From positions 2,852,001 to 2,916,000 of the forward strand of contig BLAA01000001.1 in assembly GCA_017312345.1 (NCBI GenBank): a DNA stretch of 64,000 nt. The letters are read 5' to 3'. Source of the stretch: Candidatus Denitrolinea symbiosum (GTDB lineage Bacteria; Chloroflexota; Anaerolineae; Anaerolineales; Villigracilaceae). The first letter of the stretch is position 1, and every line of letters starts with the position of its first letter. Below, one piece after another: positions 12,442-21,428 of the stretch. Made by a program: the position numbers and the translations under genes. The notes under the pieces are model-generated. The model searched no databases. It was not told the origin of the DNA and saw nothing but the letters and a program-made list of their open reading frames with translations.

Positions 12442-13308
12442 ATGAGCAAAAACGAAAAGCCTTCTTCCAGGTTCAGGCGTTTTTCCCTGCCGGTCGCCCT
12501 GGGGACGGTATTGATCGTCCTGGCCGCCACGTTCAACGCCGCCTCCGCCATGCCCCCGCTTCAGGCAGACGGGGAGGCGTTGTTCACATCGAAAGGCTGC
12601 AACGCCTGCCACACCATCGGCGGAGGCGACCTGGTAGGGCCCGACCTGGCGGGCGTGACCGAACTGCGCACGCAGGAATGGCTGACCAACTGGCTGATCG
12701 CGCCCGACCAGATGCTGCAAACCGACCCGGACGCCAAAGCGCTGCTGGCGCAGTATAACAACGTCCCGATGCCAAACCTGGGACTGACTCCCGCCGAAGC
12801 GGCCGCGCTGATCGCCTACCTGGGCGGCGCGACCGCCGCGCCCTCGGGACCCGCCGCGCCCGCCCTGCCGGCCGGCGACGCGGCCAGCGGCAAAGCCTAC
12901 TTTGTGGGCGATAAACGCTTCGAGGGCGGCGGTCCGCAGTGCATGTCGTGTCACAGCGCGGCGGGACTCGGCGCGTTGGGCGGCGGTTCGCTCGGTCCCG
13001 ACCTGACGACCAGCGGCTACGTTCAATCGGATGCCGCCTTCGCTTCGTTCATGGGCGCGCCGACCACGCAGACCATGGGGGCGATCTGGTCAAAGACGCC
13101 GCTCACCAAACAGGAACAGGCCGACCTATACGCGTTCCTGAGCAAGGCTGCGGTGACGCAGCGCGAGCCGAGCGCGTTATTGCAGATTGCCCTGTTGAGC
13201 GTCGTCGGCGCGGCGGCGCTGATCGTGTCGGCGAATCTCTATTGGAGCAAACGCTTGAAGGGCGTGCGCCAGCCGATGATCGCGCGGACTCTGGCGAAGA
13301 AGAAGTAA
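12442..13308 (+). CDS. Membrane-anchored diheme cytochrome c (NarC-like)
   Basis: A 288-residue c-type cytochrome. It has an N-terminal signal or anchor helix (about 13-36), two haem c sites CNACH (53-57) and CMSCH (167-171), and a C-terminal membrane helix (about 243-265) with a basic tail. An Ala/Pro-rich linker joins the haem domains. It sits directly upstream of narG, as the diheme NarC does in Thermus nar operons, where it takes part in electron flow and complex assembly. Chloroflexota nitrite-oxidising systems also place cytochromes c near NarG/NxrA-type subunits. An SD-like AGAGGAG lies at the end of the preceding gene. The exact redox partner is inferred. Confidence 0.85.
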   Translation: MSKNEKPSSRFRRFSLPVALGTVLIVLAATFNAASAMPPLQADGEALFTSKGCNACHTIGGGDLVGPDLAGVTELRTQEWLTNWLIAPDQMLQTDPDAKALLAQYNNVPMPNLGLTPAEAAALIAYLGGATAAPSGPAAPALPAGDAASGKAYFVGDKRFEGGGPQCMSCHSAAGLGALGGGSLGPDLTTSGYVQSDAAFASFMGAPTTQTMGAIWSKTPLTKQEQADLYAFLSKAAVTQREPSALLQIALLSVVGAAALIVSANLYWSKRLKGVRQPMIARTLAKKK

Positions 13309-13315
13309 ATTCTCT

Positions 13316-13408
13316 TCCGTCATTGCGAGCGGCGCTGGCGCGCCATGAAGCAACCCCCTCGGCAACTGCGAGATTGCTTCGGCGAAAGAACGCCGCCTCG
13401 CAACGACA
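13316..13408. repeat. Dispersed palindromic repeat between cytochrome c and narG2
   Basis: Imperfect arms GTCATTGCGAG (13319-13329) and CTCGCAACGAC (13397-13407), with GAAGCAA and GAGATTGCTTCG inside. This form is familiar from dispersed intergenic palindromes in many bacteria. It ends 8 nt before the narG SD. Confidence 0.65.
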
Positions 13409-13431
13409 GAACTTACACGGAGGCACCTAAC

Positions 13432-16400
13432 ATGAGTTGGATCCAGGATCTGATCAACCCGCAAGCCCGTCAGTGGGAGGAGTTTTATCGTAACCGCTGG
13501 CAGCACGACAACATCGTCCGCAGCACGCACGGAGTCAACTGCACGGGCGGATGTTCGTGGCAGGTTTACGTCAAGGACGGCATCGTCACCTGGGAAATGC
13601 AGCAGGTGGACTATCCGCTGTTGCAGGACGGACTTCCGCCCTATGAGCCGCGCGGCTGCCAGCGCGGTATCTCGGCGTCGTGGTACGTCTACAGCCCGAT
13701 CCGCGTGAAGTATCCGTACGCGCGCGGCGTCCTGCTCGACTACTGGCGCGAGGCGAGATTCAAACTTGGGCCAGTCGAAGCGTACGCGTCCATTATGGAA
13801 GACAAGGAAAAGCGCAGGCGCATCCAGAAAGCGCGCGGCAAAGGCGGATTCCGCCGCGCCAGTTGGGACGAGGTGCTGGAGATCGTCGCCGCGTCCTGTC
13901 TCTACACCGCGAAGAAATACGGCCCCGACCGCGTCTTCGGCTTCTCGCCGATCCCGGCCATGTCGTATCTTTCGTACGGCGCGGGGTCGCGCTTCCTGCA
14001 ACTGTTCGGCGGCGTGAACATGAGTTTCTACGACTGGTACGCCGACCTGCCAAACGCCTTCCCCGAGATCTGGGGCGACCAGACCGACGTGTGCGAAAGC
14101 GCCGACTGGTACAACAGCAAGTACATCGTCTCGATGGGCGCGAACCTGAACATGACGCGCACGCCCGACGTTCACTTCATCGCCGAGGCGCGGCACGAGG
14201 GCGCCAAGTTCGTCGTCATCGCGCCGGACCTCTCCCAGGTGGCGAAATATTCCGATTGGTGGATTCCCGTCAAGGCGGGACAGGATACGGCGATCTGGAT
14301 GGCGGCCAACCACGTCATTTTGAAGGAATTTTACGTTGACAAACAAGTTCCGTATTTCGTCAACTATCTAAAAAAGAATACCGATATGCCGTTCCTGATC
14401 GAGCTCGAACAGGACGGCGACGGCTACAAGGCGGGACGTTACGTCCGCGCCAACACGGTCAAACGCTACAAGGACGTGGAGAACGGCGAATGGAAGTTCC
14501 TCGTCCATGACGCGAAGCAGGACGCGCCGCGCATGCCGAAGGGCGCGGTGGGCGACCGTTGGAGCCAGGAAAAAGGCAAGTGGAATATCAAGATGGAAGA
14601 CGGGTTGGACGACTCGCCCATCGAGCCGACGCTTTCGTTCCTCGGTTCGCAAGACGAGACGGTGGACGTCGCGTTCTACGAGTTTGCCGAGAAAGTCACC
14701 GCCATGCGCGGCGTCCCCGCCAAGTGGATCGAGACCGAAGGCGGGAAGAAGCTGGTCACGACCGTGTTCGACCTGGTCATCGCGCAATTCGGCGTGGGAC
14801 GCGGCCTGCCCGGCGACTATCCGCAAAGCTACGACGAAGTCGGCGCGTACACGCCCGCCTGGCAGGAATCCTACACGGGCATCGGGCGCGACACGGTCGT
14901 GCGCCTGGCGCGCGAGTTCGCCGCCAACGCCGAGGCGACCAACGGCAAATCCATGATCATCATCGGCGCGAGCATCAACCACTGGTACAACAACAACCTC
15001 GCCTATCGCGCCCCAATCTACGCGCTGATCCTGTGCGGTTGCTGCGGCGTCAATGGCGGCGGGATGAACCATTACGTCGGCCAGGAAAAACTGACGCTGG
15101 TCGCGCCGTGGACGAGTCTGGCGTTCGCGCTCGACTGGCAGAAGCCGCCGCGCCAGCAGCAATCCCCCACCTGGCACTACGTCAACAGCGACCAATGGCG
15201 CTACGAAGGCGACTTCACCGATTACGCGCCCATCCCGCCGCAGACGAAGTGGGCCAAGGGCCACGCCATGGACCTGGAAGCCCTGGCGGTGCGCATGGGC
15301 TGGATGCCCTACTTCCCGCAGTTCAAGACCAACCCGCTCGAAGCGGCAAAACAAGCCGAGGCGGCCGGCGCAAAAACCCCCGAAGATGTGGCGAAATGGA
15401 CGGCGAAACAACTCCAGGACGGCAAACTCGAATTCGCGGTGGACGACCCCGACGCGGAAGAGAATTGGCCGCGCGTCTGGATCCTGTGGCGCGGCAACGC
15501 CATCCAATCCAGCGCGAAGGGACATGAGTTCTTCCTCCGTCATTATCTCGGCACGCACGACAACATCATCGCCGAGGAACACGCCAAAGACAAAGTCAAG
15601 ACCGTCAAATTCCGCGAGCCGGCCCCGCGCGGCAAGATGGACCTGGTGGTGGACCTCAACTTCCGCATGGATTCGTCCGCGCTGTATTCGGACATCGTCC
15701 TACCGGCCGCGTTCTGGTACGAGAAGAACGACCTGAACTCCACCGATCTGCACTCGTTCGTGCATCCGCTCGGGCAGGCCGTCCCGCCCGTTTGGGAATC
15801 AAAGACTGACTGGGAGATATTCAAAGCCTTCGCCAGGAAGGTCAGCGAACTCGCGCCCGAGGTCTTCCCCGAAACAGTCAAAGACATTGCCATGACGCCG
15901 CTCATGCACGACACGCCCGACGAACTCGCCCAGCCCGAGGTGCGCGACTGGCGCGCGGGCGAGTGCGATCCCATCCCAGGCAAGACCATGCCGCGCTTCC
16001 GCGTGGTGGAGCGCGACTACGCCAACCTGTATAACAAATTCATCTCGCTGGGACCGAACATCCGCACAGACGGCATCAGCGGCAACGGCGTACACATTCC
16101 CGTCGCGGAGTTCTACGACGAGTTGTTGAAGAACCCCGTCGGCGGCTCGCCAGACCCGCGTCATATGCGCTGCGTGGAATGGGGCGGGAACAAATACCCG
16201 TCGGTGGAAGACGCGCTCGACGCGGCGAACGTCCTGCTCTTCCTTGCGCCCGAAACGAACGGGGAAATCTCGTACGCGGCGTTCAAGCACGAAGAGGAAA
16301 GAGTAGGGATGCCGCTGGCGGACCTCGCCGAAGGCATCCGCGACGTGCGCATGACCTTCTTCGACCTGACGCGGCAGGTGCGGCGCACGCTTGTCAGCCC

Positions 16401-17088
16401 GTGCTGGTCGGGCATCGTCAACGACGGGCGCGCCTACGCGGCCTGGTGCCTGAGCGTGGAACGCCGCGTCCCCTGGCGCACATTGACGGGACGCCAGCAC
16501 TTCTACATTGACCATCCCTATTACATGGATTTCGGCGAAAACCTGCCGACCTTCAAGCCGAAACTGGTGGCAAAGCCGGACGATTGGAAAAAGATCGGCG
16601 ACATCGTGAACAGCCCTGTGGACGCTCAGAGCCTGATCCTGAACTACATCACGCCGCACGGCAAGTGGAACATCCACTCGACCTACAAGGACAACCACCG
16701 CATGTTGACTCTCTCGCGCGGCATGGACCCGGTCTGGCTGAACGACAAGGAAGCCGAGAGCGTCGGCATCGTGGATAACGACTGGGTCGAAGTCCACAAC
16801 GACAACGGCGTGGTGGTGACGCGCGCCGCGGTCAGTTCCCGCGTCCAGCCTGGGACGTGCCTGTACTATCATGCGGTCGAGCGCACGGTCTTCATCCCCA
16901 AGTCGCAGGTGCGCGGCGGAAAGCGCGCCGGCGGACACAACAGCCTGACGCGCACGCGCATCAACCCCGTCGAACTGGCGGGCGGCTATGCCCAGTTCAC
17001 CTACGGCTTCAACTACTGGGGACCCATCGGCGTATTCACGCGCGATACCTACTGCGTCGTGCGGAAGATGGAAAAATTGGAATGGTAA
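13432..17088 (+). CDS. narG: Respiratory nitrate reductase alpha subunit (second copy, complete)
   Basis: A 1218-residue NarG/NxrA-type molybdo-bis(pyranopterin) enzyme. Ligands of the N-terminal [4Fe-4S] cluster are visible: His33, Cys37, Cys41 and Cys76 ([16 protein letters not shown]). The Mo-coordinating Asp is expected at about residue 219 in [13 protein letters not shown]. There is no obvious twin-arginine signal, so it is the cytoplasm-facing type. ATG 13432 has ACGGAGG (13416-13422) upstream. A longer frame begins inside the upstream repeat and is rejected. It is the catalytic subunit of an operon with cytochrome c upstream and narH, narJ, narI downstream. Sequence alone does not separate nitrate reduction from nitrite oxidation. 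Confidence 0.96.
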   Translation: MSWIQDLINPQARQWEEFYRNRWQHDNIVRSTHGVNCTGGCSWQVYVKDGIVTWEMQQVDYPLLQDGLPPYEPRGCQRGISASWYVYSPIRVKYPYARGVLLDYWREARFKLGPVEAYASIMEDKEKRRRIQKARGKGGFRRASWDEVLEIVAASCLYTAKKYGPDRVFGFSPIPAMSYLSYGAGSRFLQLFGGVNMSFYDWYADLPNAFPEIWGDQTDVCESADWYNSKYIVSMGANLNMTRTPDVHFIAEARHEGAKFVVIAPDLSQVAKYSDWWIPVKAGQDTAIWMAANHVILKEFYVDKQVPYFVNYLKKNTDMPFLIELEQDGDGYKAGRYVRANTVKRYKDVENGEWKFLVHDAKQDAPRMPKGAVGDRWSQEKGKWNIKMEDGLDDSPIEPTLSFLGSQDETVDVAFYEFAEKVTAMRGVPAKWIETEGGKKLVTTVFDLVIAQFGVGRGLPGDYPQSYDEVGAYTPAWQESYTGIGRDTVVRLAREFAANAEATNGKSMIIIGASINHWYNNNLAYRAPIYALILCGCCGVNGGGMNHYVGQEKLTLVAPWTSLAFALDWQKPPRQQQSPTWHYVNSDQWRYEGDFTDYAPIPPQTKWAKGHAMDLEALAVRMGWMPYFPQFKTNPLEAAKQAEAAGAKTPEDVAKWTAKQLQDGKLEFAVDDPDAEENWPRVWILWRGNAIQSSAKGHEFFLRHYLGTHDNIIAEEHAKDKVKTVKFREPAPRGKMDLVVDLNFRMDSSALYSDIVLPAAFWYEKNDLNSTDLHSFVHPLGQAVPPVWESKTDWEIFKAFARKVSELAPEVFPETVKDIAMTPLMHDTPDELAQPEVRDWRAGECDPIPGKTMPRFRVVERDYANLYNKFISLGPNIRTDGISGNGVHIPVAEFYDELLKNPVGGSPDPRHMRCVEWGGNKYPSVEDALDAANVLLFLAPETNGEISYAAFKHEEERVGMPLADLAEGIRDVRMTFFDLTRQVRRTLVSPCWSGIVNDGRAYAAWCLSVERRVPWRTLTGRQHFYIDHPYYMDFGENLPTFKPKLVAKPDDWKKIGDIVNSPVDAQSLILNYITPHGKWNIHSTYKDNHRMLTLSRGMDPVWLNDKEAESVGIVDNDWVEVHNDNGVVVTRAAVSSRVQPGTCLYYHAVERTVFIPKSQVRGGKRAGGHNSLTRTRINPVELAGGYAQFTYGFNYWGPIGVFTRDTYCVVRKMEKLEW

Positions 17089-17090
17089 AG

Positions 17091-17148
17091 GCTTTCCCTC
17101 ACCCTACCCCTTCCCCTTTGGCGGGAAAGGCGGGGGATGAGGGAAAAA
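17091..17148. repeat. CCCTCACCC / GATGAGGG palindromic repeat in the narG2-narH2 gap
   Basis: The gap holds TTCCCTCACCC and GGGGGATGAGGGAA as imperfect inverted arms around a GC-rich centre. The SD AAAGGAG of narH2 follows at once. Confidence 0.6.
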
Positions 17149-17163
17149 ACAAAGGAGAACCTC

Positions 17164-18681
17164 ATGGATATACGCGCACACGTTTCAATGGTCTTCCATC
17201 TCGATAAGTGCATCGGCTGTCACACGTGCAGCGTCGCCTGTAAAAACATCTGGACCGATCGCAAAGGCACCGAATACATGTGGTGGAACAATGTCGAGAC
17301 CAAGCCCGGCACGGGCTATCCCACCCAATGGGAAGACCAGGGAAAATATAAAGGCGGCTGGGAGAAAGGCAAAGACGGAAAGATCCACCTCCGTCTTCAC
17401 AACCGCACAGAAGGCCTGACCAACATCTTCTACAACCCGGCCCTCCCGACGATTGACGACTACTACGAACCCTGGACGTACGATTACGAGAATCTCTTCA
17501 ACGCGCCAGAGGGCGACGACCAGCCCACCGCCCGCGCCGTCTCGATGATCACAGGCAAGCCGATGGACAACATCGAAGCGGGGCCCAACTGGGACGACGA
17601 CCTGGGCGGCTCGCCGCTCTACGCCAGCAACGACGTCAACCTGGACAAACTCACCGAGGACGAGCGCGAACAACTCAACGAGATCGAGCGCGTGGTTTTC
17701 TTCTACCTGCCGCGCATCTGCAATCATTGTCTCAACCCCGGCTGCGTCGCGGCATGCCCGGCGGGCGCCATCTACAAACGCGGCGAAGACGGCATCGTGC
17801 TGATCTCGCAGGAAAAATGCCGCGCCTGGCGCATGTGCATCTCGGGCTGTCCTTACAAGAAGACTTACTACAACTGGTCTTCGGGCAAATCTGAAAAATG
17901 CATTCTATGTTTCCCGCGTCTCGAATCGGGACAACCCCCCGCCTGCTTCCACTCCTGCGTCGGACGTATCCGCTATTTGGGCGTCCTGCTCTACGACGCC
18001 GACCAGATCGAACAATGCGCCTCCGTCCCAGACGAGGATTTGGTCGCCGCGCAGCGGGACATGATCCAGGACCCGTTCGACCCGGAGATCATCGCCGCCG
18101 CGAAAGCCAACGGAATCTCAGACGCGATGATCGCCGCCGCGCAGAATTCGCCCGTCTATAAATTCGTCAAGAAGTGGCAGATCGCGCTCCCGCTCCATCC
18201 CGAATTCCGCACCCTGCCCATGCTCTACTACGTCCCGCCCATGCTGCCCGTCCTCGCCAAGACCAAAGACGGCAACTACGACATCGAAGGCCTGGACCAG
18301 GAAAACCTGCCCACCATGCTCAGCTCGCTGGAGAAGGCGCGCATGCCCATCAAGTATATGGCGAGCCTGTTCTCGGCCGGCAACGTGGAAGAGGTGGAAC
18401 AGGTATATCGCAAACTAATCGCCGTACGTATCTTCAAGCGCGCGCAAAAAGTGAAAGGCTACCAGCAGGCCGAAGTGGATACCGCTCTCGCGCAAGGCAA
18501 GACGGACGCAGAGGAAGTGGAAGCCATCTTCCGCCTCACTTCGCTCCCCACCTACGAAGAACGCTTCGTCGTCCCGCCGCTCGGACGCGAGTCCGCGGTG
18601 GAGGCGTGGGAGAGGCCGCTCGACCGCAAACGCGAAGCCGGCTTCGGCGTCCGCAACAAGATCGCCAAGAGGAAGTTCTAA
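17164..18681 (+). CDS. narH: Nitrate reductase beta subunit (second copy)
   Basis: A 505-residue Fe-S subunit, closely similar to the first NarH. Cluster motifs are CIGCHTCSVAC near the N terminus, CNHCLNPGCVAACP, and CRAWRMCISGCPYKK with the NarH-type Trp. A further set, CILCFP and CFHSC, binds the remaining clusters. ATG 17164 has AAAGGAG about 8 nt upstream. The frame could extend 9 codons earlier into the repeat. The stop TAA overlaps the narJ2 start as TAATG, indicating coupling. It transfers electrons between NarI haems and the NarG active site. Confidence 0.96.
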   Translation: MDIRAHVSMVFHLDKCIGCHTCSVACKNIWTDRKGTEYMWWNNVETKPGTGYPTQWEDQGKYKGGWEKGKDGKIHLRLHNRTEGLTNIFYNPALPTIDDYYEPWTYDYENLFNAPEGDDQPTARAVSMITGKPMDNIEAGPNWDDDLGGSPLYASNDVNLDKLTEDEREQLNEIERVVFFYLPRICNHCLNPGCVAACPAGAIYKRGEDGIVLISQEKCRAWRMCISGCPYKKTYYNWSSGKSEKCILCFPRLESGQPPACFHSCVGRIRYLGVLLYDADQIEQCASVPDEDLVAAQRDMIQDPFDPEIIAAAKANGISDAMIAAAQNSPVYKFVKKWQIALPLHPEFRTLPMLYYVPPMLPVLAKTKDGNYDIEGLDQENLPTMLSSLEKARMPIKYMASLFSAGNVEEVEQVYRKLIAVRIFKRAQKVKGYQQAEVDTALAQGKTDAEEVEAIFRLTSLPTYEERFVVPPLGRESAVEAWERPLDRKREAGFGVRNKIAKRKF

Positions 18682-19310
18682 TGTATACCGAAACCGAAAT
18701 GCGAAGCCTCTACCAATGCTTTGCCCGCATGTTGGAATATCCCGCGGGCGGCACGCTCCAGGCCGCCATCAAAGCGCAGGGACTCTTGCGTGACGAAGAT
18801 CCCCAATCCGCCGCGCAATTGAAGGAATTTTACGACTACGCTGCCGCGCTCCCGCCGGGACGGCTCGAAGAAGTGTACACCGGCACGTTCGACCTGGACG
18901 CGGCCTGCCATCCGTACGTGGGCTACCACCTCTTCGGCGAGACGTACAAACGCAGCATCTTCCTCGTCGAATTGAAGCAGCGTTACGCCGCCGACAACTT
19001 CGCCTTTCCCGACACCGAACTGCCCGACCATCTGGCCGTCATCCTGCACTTCCTCGCCACCGCCCGCGACGAGACCCAGACGCAGGAGATCGCCCGCGAC
19101 GCGCTCCTTCCGACCCTCGACCGCATGACGGGACGCGCCAAGTCCGAAGGCTTCGACGAGGAGGAGAGCGCGGAAGTCAGCCAGGCCGGCAGTTTGACTA
19201 ACGCTGGCGAAGAGTCCGAGAAGCGCACCCAGTTCCATGGCGTGTTGGAGGCGCTGCGCTCCGTCCTGCAAGATCAATTTCAAATCCTGACCGTGTTGGA
19301 ATCTGCATAA
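18681..19310 (+). CDS. narJ: Nitrate reductase assembly chaperone (second copy)
   Basis: A 209-residue NarJ/TorD-family chaperone. The block ACHPYVGYHLFGETYKR matches the first NarJ and is the most recognisable family feature. Its start ATG overlaps the narH2 stop by 1 base. It is about 28 residues longer than the first copy owing to a Glu/Ser-rich stretch around residues 155-180 that looks disordered. It prepares NarG for cofactor insertion and membrane docking. A 95-bp repeat separates it from narI2. Confidence 0.92.
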   Translation: MYTETEMRSLYQCFARMLEYPAGGTLQAAIKAQGLLRDEDPQSAAQLKEFYDYAAALPPGRLEEVYTGTFDLDAACHPYVGYHLFGETYKRSIFLVELKQRYAADNFAFPDTELPDHLAVILHFLATARDETQTQEIARDALLPTLDRMTGRAKSEGFDEEESAEVSQAGSLTNAGEESEKRTQFHGVLEALRSVLQDQFQILTVLESA

Positions 19311-19312
19311 AA

Positions 19313-19392
19313 GCCCTCGCCCCTAACCCCTCTCCCGAAGAGAGAGGGCCCTTCCCCCCCTTGTGGGAAGGGCTGGGGATGAGGGAACGATA
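19313..19392. repeat. GC-rich double-hairpin repeat between narJ2 and narI2
   Basis: Two adjacent hairpins, CCCTCTCCC/GAGAGAGGG and CCCTTCCCC/GGGAAGGG, lie between flanking CCCTCGCCCCTAA and GGGGATGAGGGAA. It is related to the repeat before narH2. AAAGGAG of narI2 follows. Confidence 0.6.
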
Positions 19393-19405
19393 AAAGGAGC
19401 AACCC

Positions 19406-20077
19406 ATGTTCGATACCGCCCTGTTCGTCGGCTTTCCCTATGCGGCGCTCGCCATCGCCATCGTGGTCAGCGTCTACCGTTTTTTCTTCGACCCCTATTC
19501 CTACTCCAGCCAGTCGTCGCAATTCCTCGAAAACCGCGTCTTGTTCTTCGGCTCGGTCCCCTGGCACTATGGGCTGATCACCATCCTGCTCGGACACCTG
19601 ACCGCGCTCCTCTTCCCCGGCCTATGGGGACTCTTTACCGCCAACCAACTCCGCCTCTACATCCTTGAGATCACGGGACTTGCGCTCGCGCTCATGGCGA
19701 CGGTCGGACTCGTCCTGCTGTTTTACCGCCGCATGACCAACGCCCGCGCCCGGGCCGTCACCTCGGAACTCGACTGGATACTGCTGGTCTTCCTCTTCCT
19801 GCAAATCGGCCTCGGCTTCTGGGTCGCCTATTACTACCGCTGGGGCTCCGATTGGTACCTGCACACCGCCGTCCCGTGGCTGATCTCGCTCGTCAAATTC
19901 CAGCCCAACATCGCCTCGGTAGTCGCGCTCCCGTTCTGGGTGAAATTCCATTTTCTGAACGGCTTCGTCATTGCCCTGCTCCTGCCGTTCACGCGCCTGG
20001 TGCACCTGCTGGCCTACCCGCTCTCCTATCTCTGGCGCGAACACCAGATCGTGATTTGGAACAAGGCTCGGCGGTAA
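19406..20077 (+). CDS. narI: Nitrate reductase gamma subunit (second copy)
   Basis: A 223-residue five-helix cytochrome b subunit that oxidises quinol. The four His expected to bind the two haems are present: PWHYG and LGHLTA early, KFHFLNG and RLVHLLAY late. An SD AAAGGAG lies 6-7 nt upstream of ATG 19406. It differs from the first NarI at many positions but has the same length and topology. Downstream come an intergenic repeat and then the FmdE-like gene on the same strand, so the operon may continue. Confidence 0.95.
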   Translation: MFDTALFVGFPYAALAIAIVVSVYRFFFDPYSYSSQSSQFLENRVLFFGSVPWHYGLITILLGHLTALLFPGLWGLFTANQLRLYILEITGLALALMATVGLVLLFYRRMTNARARAVTSELDWILLVFLFLQIGLGFWVAYYYRWGSDWYLHTAVPWLISLVKFQPNIASVVALPFWVKFHFLNGFVIALLLPFTRLVHLLAYPLSYLWREHQIVIWNKARR

Positions 20078-20079
20078 TA

Positions 20080-20158
20080 CGGCACACAGATTTCACGGAC
20101 AAACGCGGGAAATAATTTAAAAAATCCGTCAAATCCGCGTAATCCGTGTACAAAATCC
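20080..20158. repeat. ATCCGCGTAATCCGTGT-type intergenic repeat
   Basis: The entire narI2-FmdE gap is made of ACAGATTTCACGGA and AAATCCGCGTAATCCGTGT phrases in inverted arrangement. A related copy lies at 45080-45106. Confidence 0.6.
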
Positions 20159-20159
20159 C

Positions 20160-20783
20160 ATGACCACCCTGACCGACATCCTCGCCCAAAGCGCGACCCG
20201 CCACCAGCGCGTTTGTCCGCGCCAGGTACTCGGCGCCCGCCTCGGACTTTTGGCCGGACTCCTGCTCGACCTGCCTTTGCCCCAATCCGACAAACGCCTC
20301 GTCGCCATCGTCGAAACGGACGGCTGCTTCGTGGACGGGATCTCCGCCGCGACCGGCTGCCACGTCGGCAGACGCACCCTCCGCGTCGAGGACTATGGCA
20401 AGGTCGCCGCGACGCTCGTCGACTCGCGCGCCGAAAAGACTATCCGCATAGCCCCGCGCCCAAATGTCCGCGAACTGGCGCGGGACTATGCCCCGTCCGC
20501 GAAAAACAGGTGGGAAGCGCAACTCATCGGCTACCAGAGCCTCCCCGACGACTTGATGTTCGACTGGCAAACCGTCGAGTTGACCGTCCCCATCAGGGAG
20601 ATCATCGGGCAGGCGGGCCTGCGCGTTAACTGCGAAGCCTGCGGCGAGGAGATCATCAACCAGCGCGAAATCATTCGAGAGGGAACGACGCTATGCAAGC
20701 CCTGCGCGGGCGAGTCGTATTTCCGTGAGGCCGCGCGCGCCTGGCGTTCTCAAACGCCAGACGGCGCGCCAGGTCGGCGCTAG
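20160..20783 (+). CDS. FmdE-family protein with C-terminal zinc ribbon
   Basis: A 207-residue protein. The N-terminal part (about 15-130) matches the FmdE family, named after a subunit of molybdenum/tungsten formylmethanofuran dehydrogenase: CPRQVLGARLGLLAG and ETDGCFVDGISAATGCHVG. A C-terminal zinc ribbon is given by CEACGEE and CKPCAGE (about 160-190). FmdE-like proteins often occur beside molybdoenzymes. Here it follows narI2, so a role in cofactor handling or maturation of the Nar complex is plausible but unproven. Methanofuran metabolism is not indicated by any neighbour. No Shine-Dalgarno is evident. Confidence 0.75.
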   Translation: MTTLTDILAQSATRHQRVCPRQVLGARLGLLAGLLLDLPLPQSDKRLVAIVETDGCFVDGISAATGCHVGRRTLRVEDYGKVAATLVDSRAEKTIRIAPRPNVRELARDYAPSAKNRWEAQLIGYQSLPDDLMFDWQTVELTVPIREIIGQAGLRVNCEACGEEIINQREIIREGTTLCKPCAGESYFREAARAWRSQTPDGAPGRR

Positions 20784-20807
20784 AGAGCGCAAACTACGCG
20801 GGATATT

Positions 20808-21256
20808 ATGTTGATCGCACACGCGCTCCTCGGCGAACACGACGTATATTATTTTATACTCGCGCGCGTCGAAGATGCCTTCCCCGCGTTCGATTCGCTC
20901 CACGCCCCCAGCGCCGAATCGCCCTCTCTGCCTCCGTCTTCGAATCCTACGCAAACATCGAAGACGAACTACTCTTCAACGCCCTTGAACCCTGCCTCGG
21001 CGCGCACAGCGGACCGCTCGCCGTCATGCGCTTCGAGCACAACCAGACCGCCGATCTGCTCGGCAAGATCGCAGCCGCCACCGAACTCGACTCCGCCCGC
21101 GTCCTCGCGAAGCAAATGATTCAAGCCACACGCGGACACTTCCAAAAAGAGGAGCAGATCCTCTTCCGCATGGCGCGTGAATTTTTGAGCGAAGACGAAC
21201 TCGCGTCTTTCTGCGCCCAATGGGCGCAGAAACGAACGATCGTCGGCGTTTCATAA
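20808..21256 (+). pseudogene. Hemerythrin-like HHE protein, interrupted by a frameshift
   Basis: Two overlapping frames together make one hemerythrin-like four-helix protein of about 150 residues. The first (from ATG 20808) gives LIAHALLGEHDVYYFILARVE. The second gives NIEDELLF, RFEHNQTADLL and GHFQKEEQILF. These include the His and Glu residues expected to bind a di-iron site. The frame changes at a run of five C (20905-20909), and one extra C would restore a continuous reading. It may be a real mutation or a sequencing/assembly error. As the last gene of the second nar region, it could sense or scavenge O2 or NO. Confidence 0.7.
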
Positions 21257-21428
21257 AAGCGCGTAAGCGGCGTCCTCCAGCGCCTAACATGCGCGTTTCG
21301 CGAAGAGCGCACGCCGCCCAGCGCGCGGCATCCACGACCTGCCAGCCAGGGTCTAAATGACCGTCGCCAGGGATTTTTTCAGACCAGCAAAGTTCCTGGT
21401 TCTGAGGAGCGTGAAGGAGTTCGGAAAA

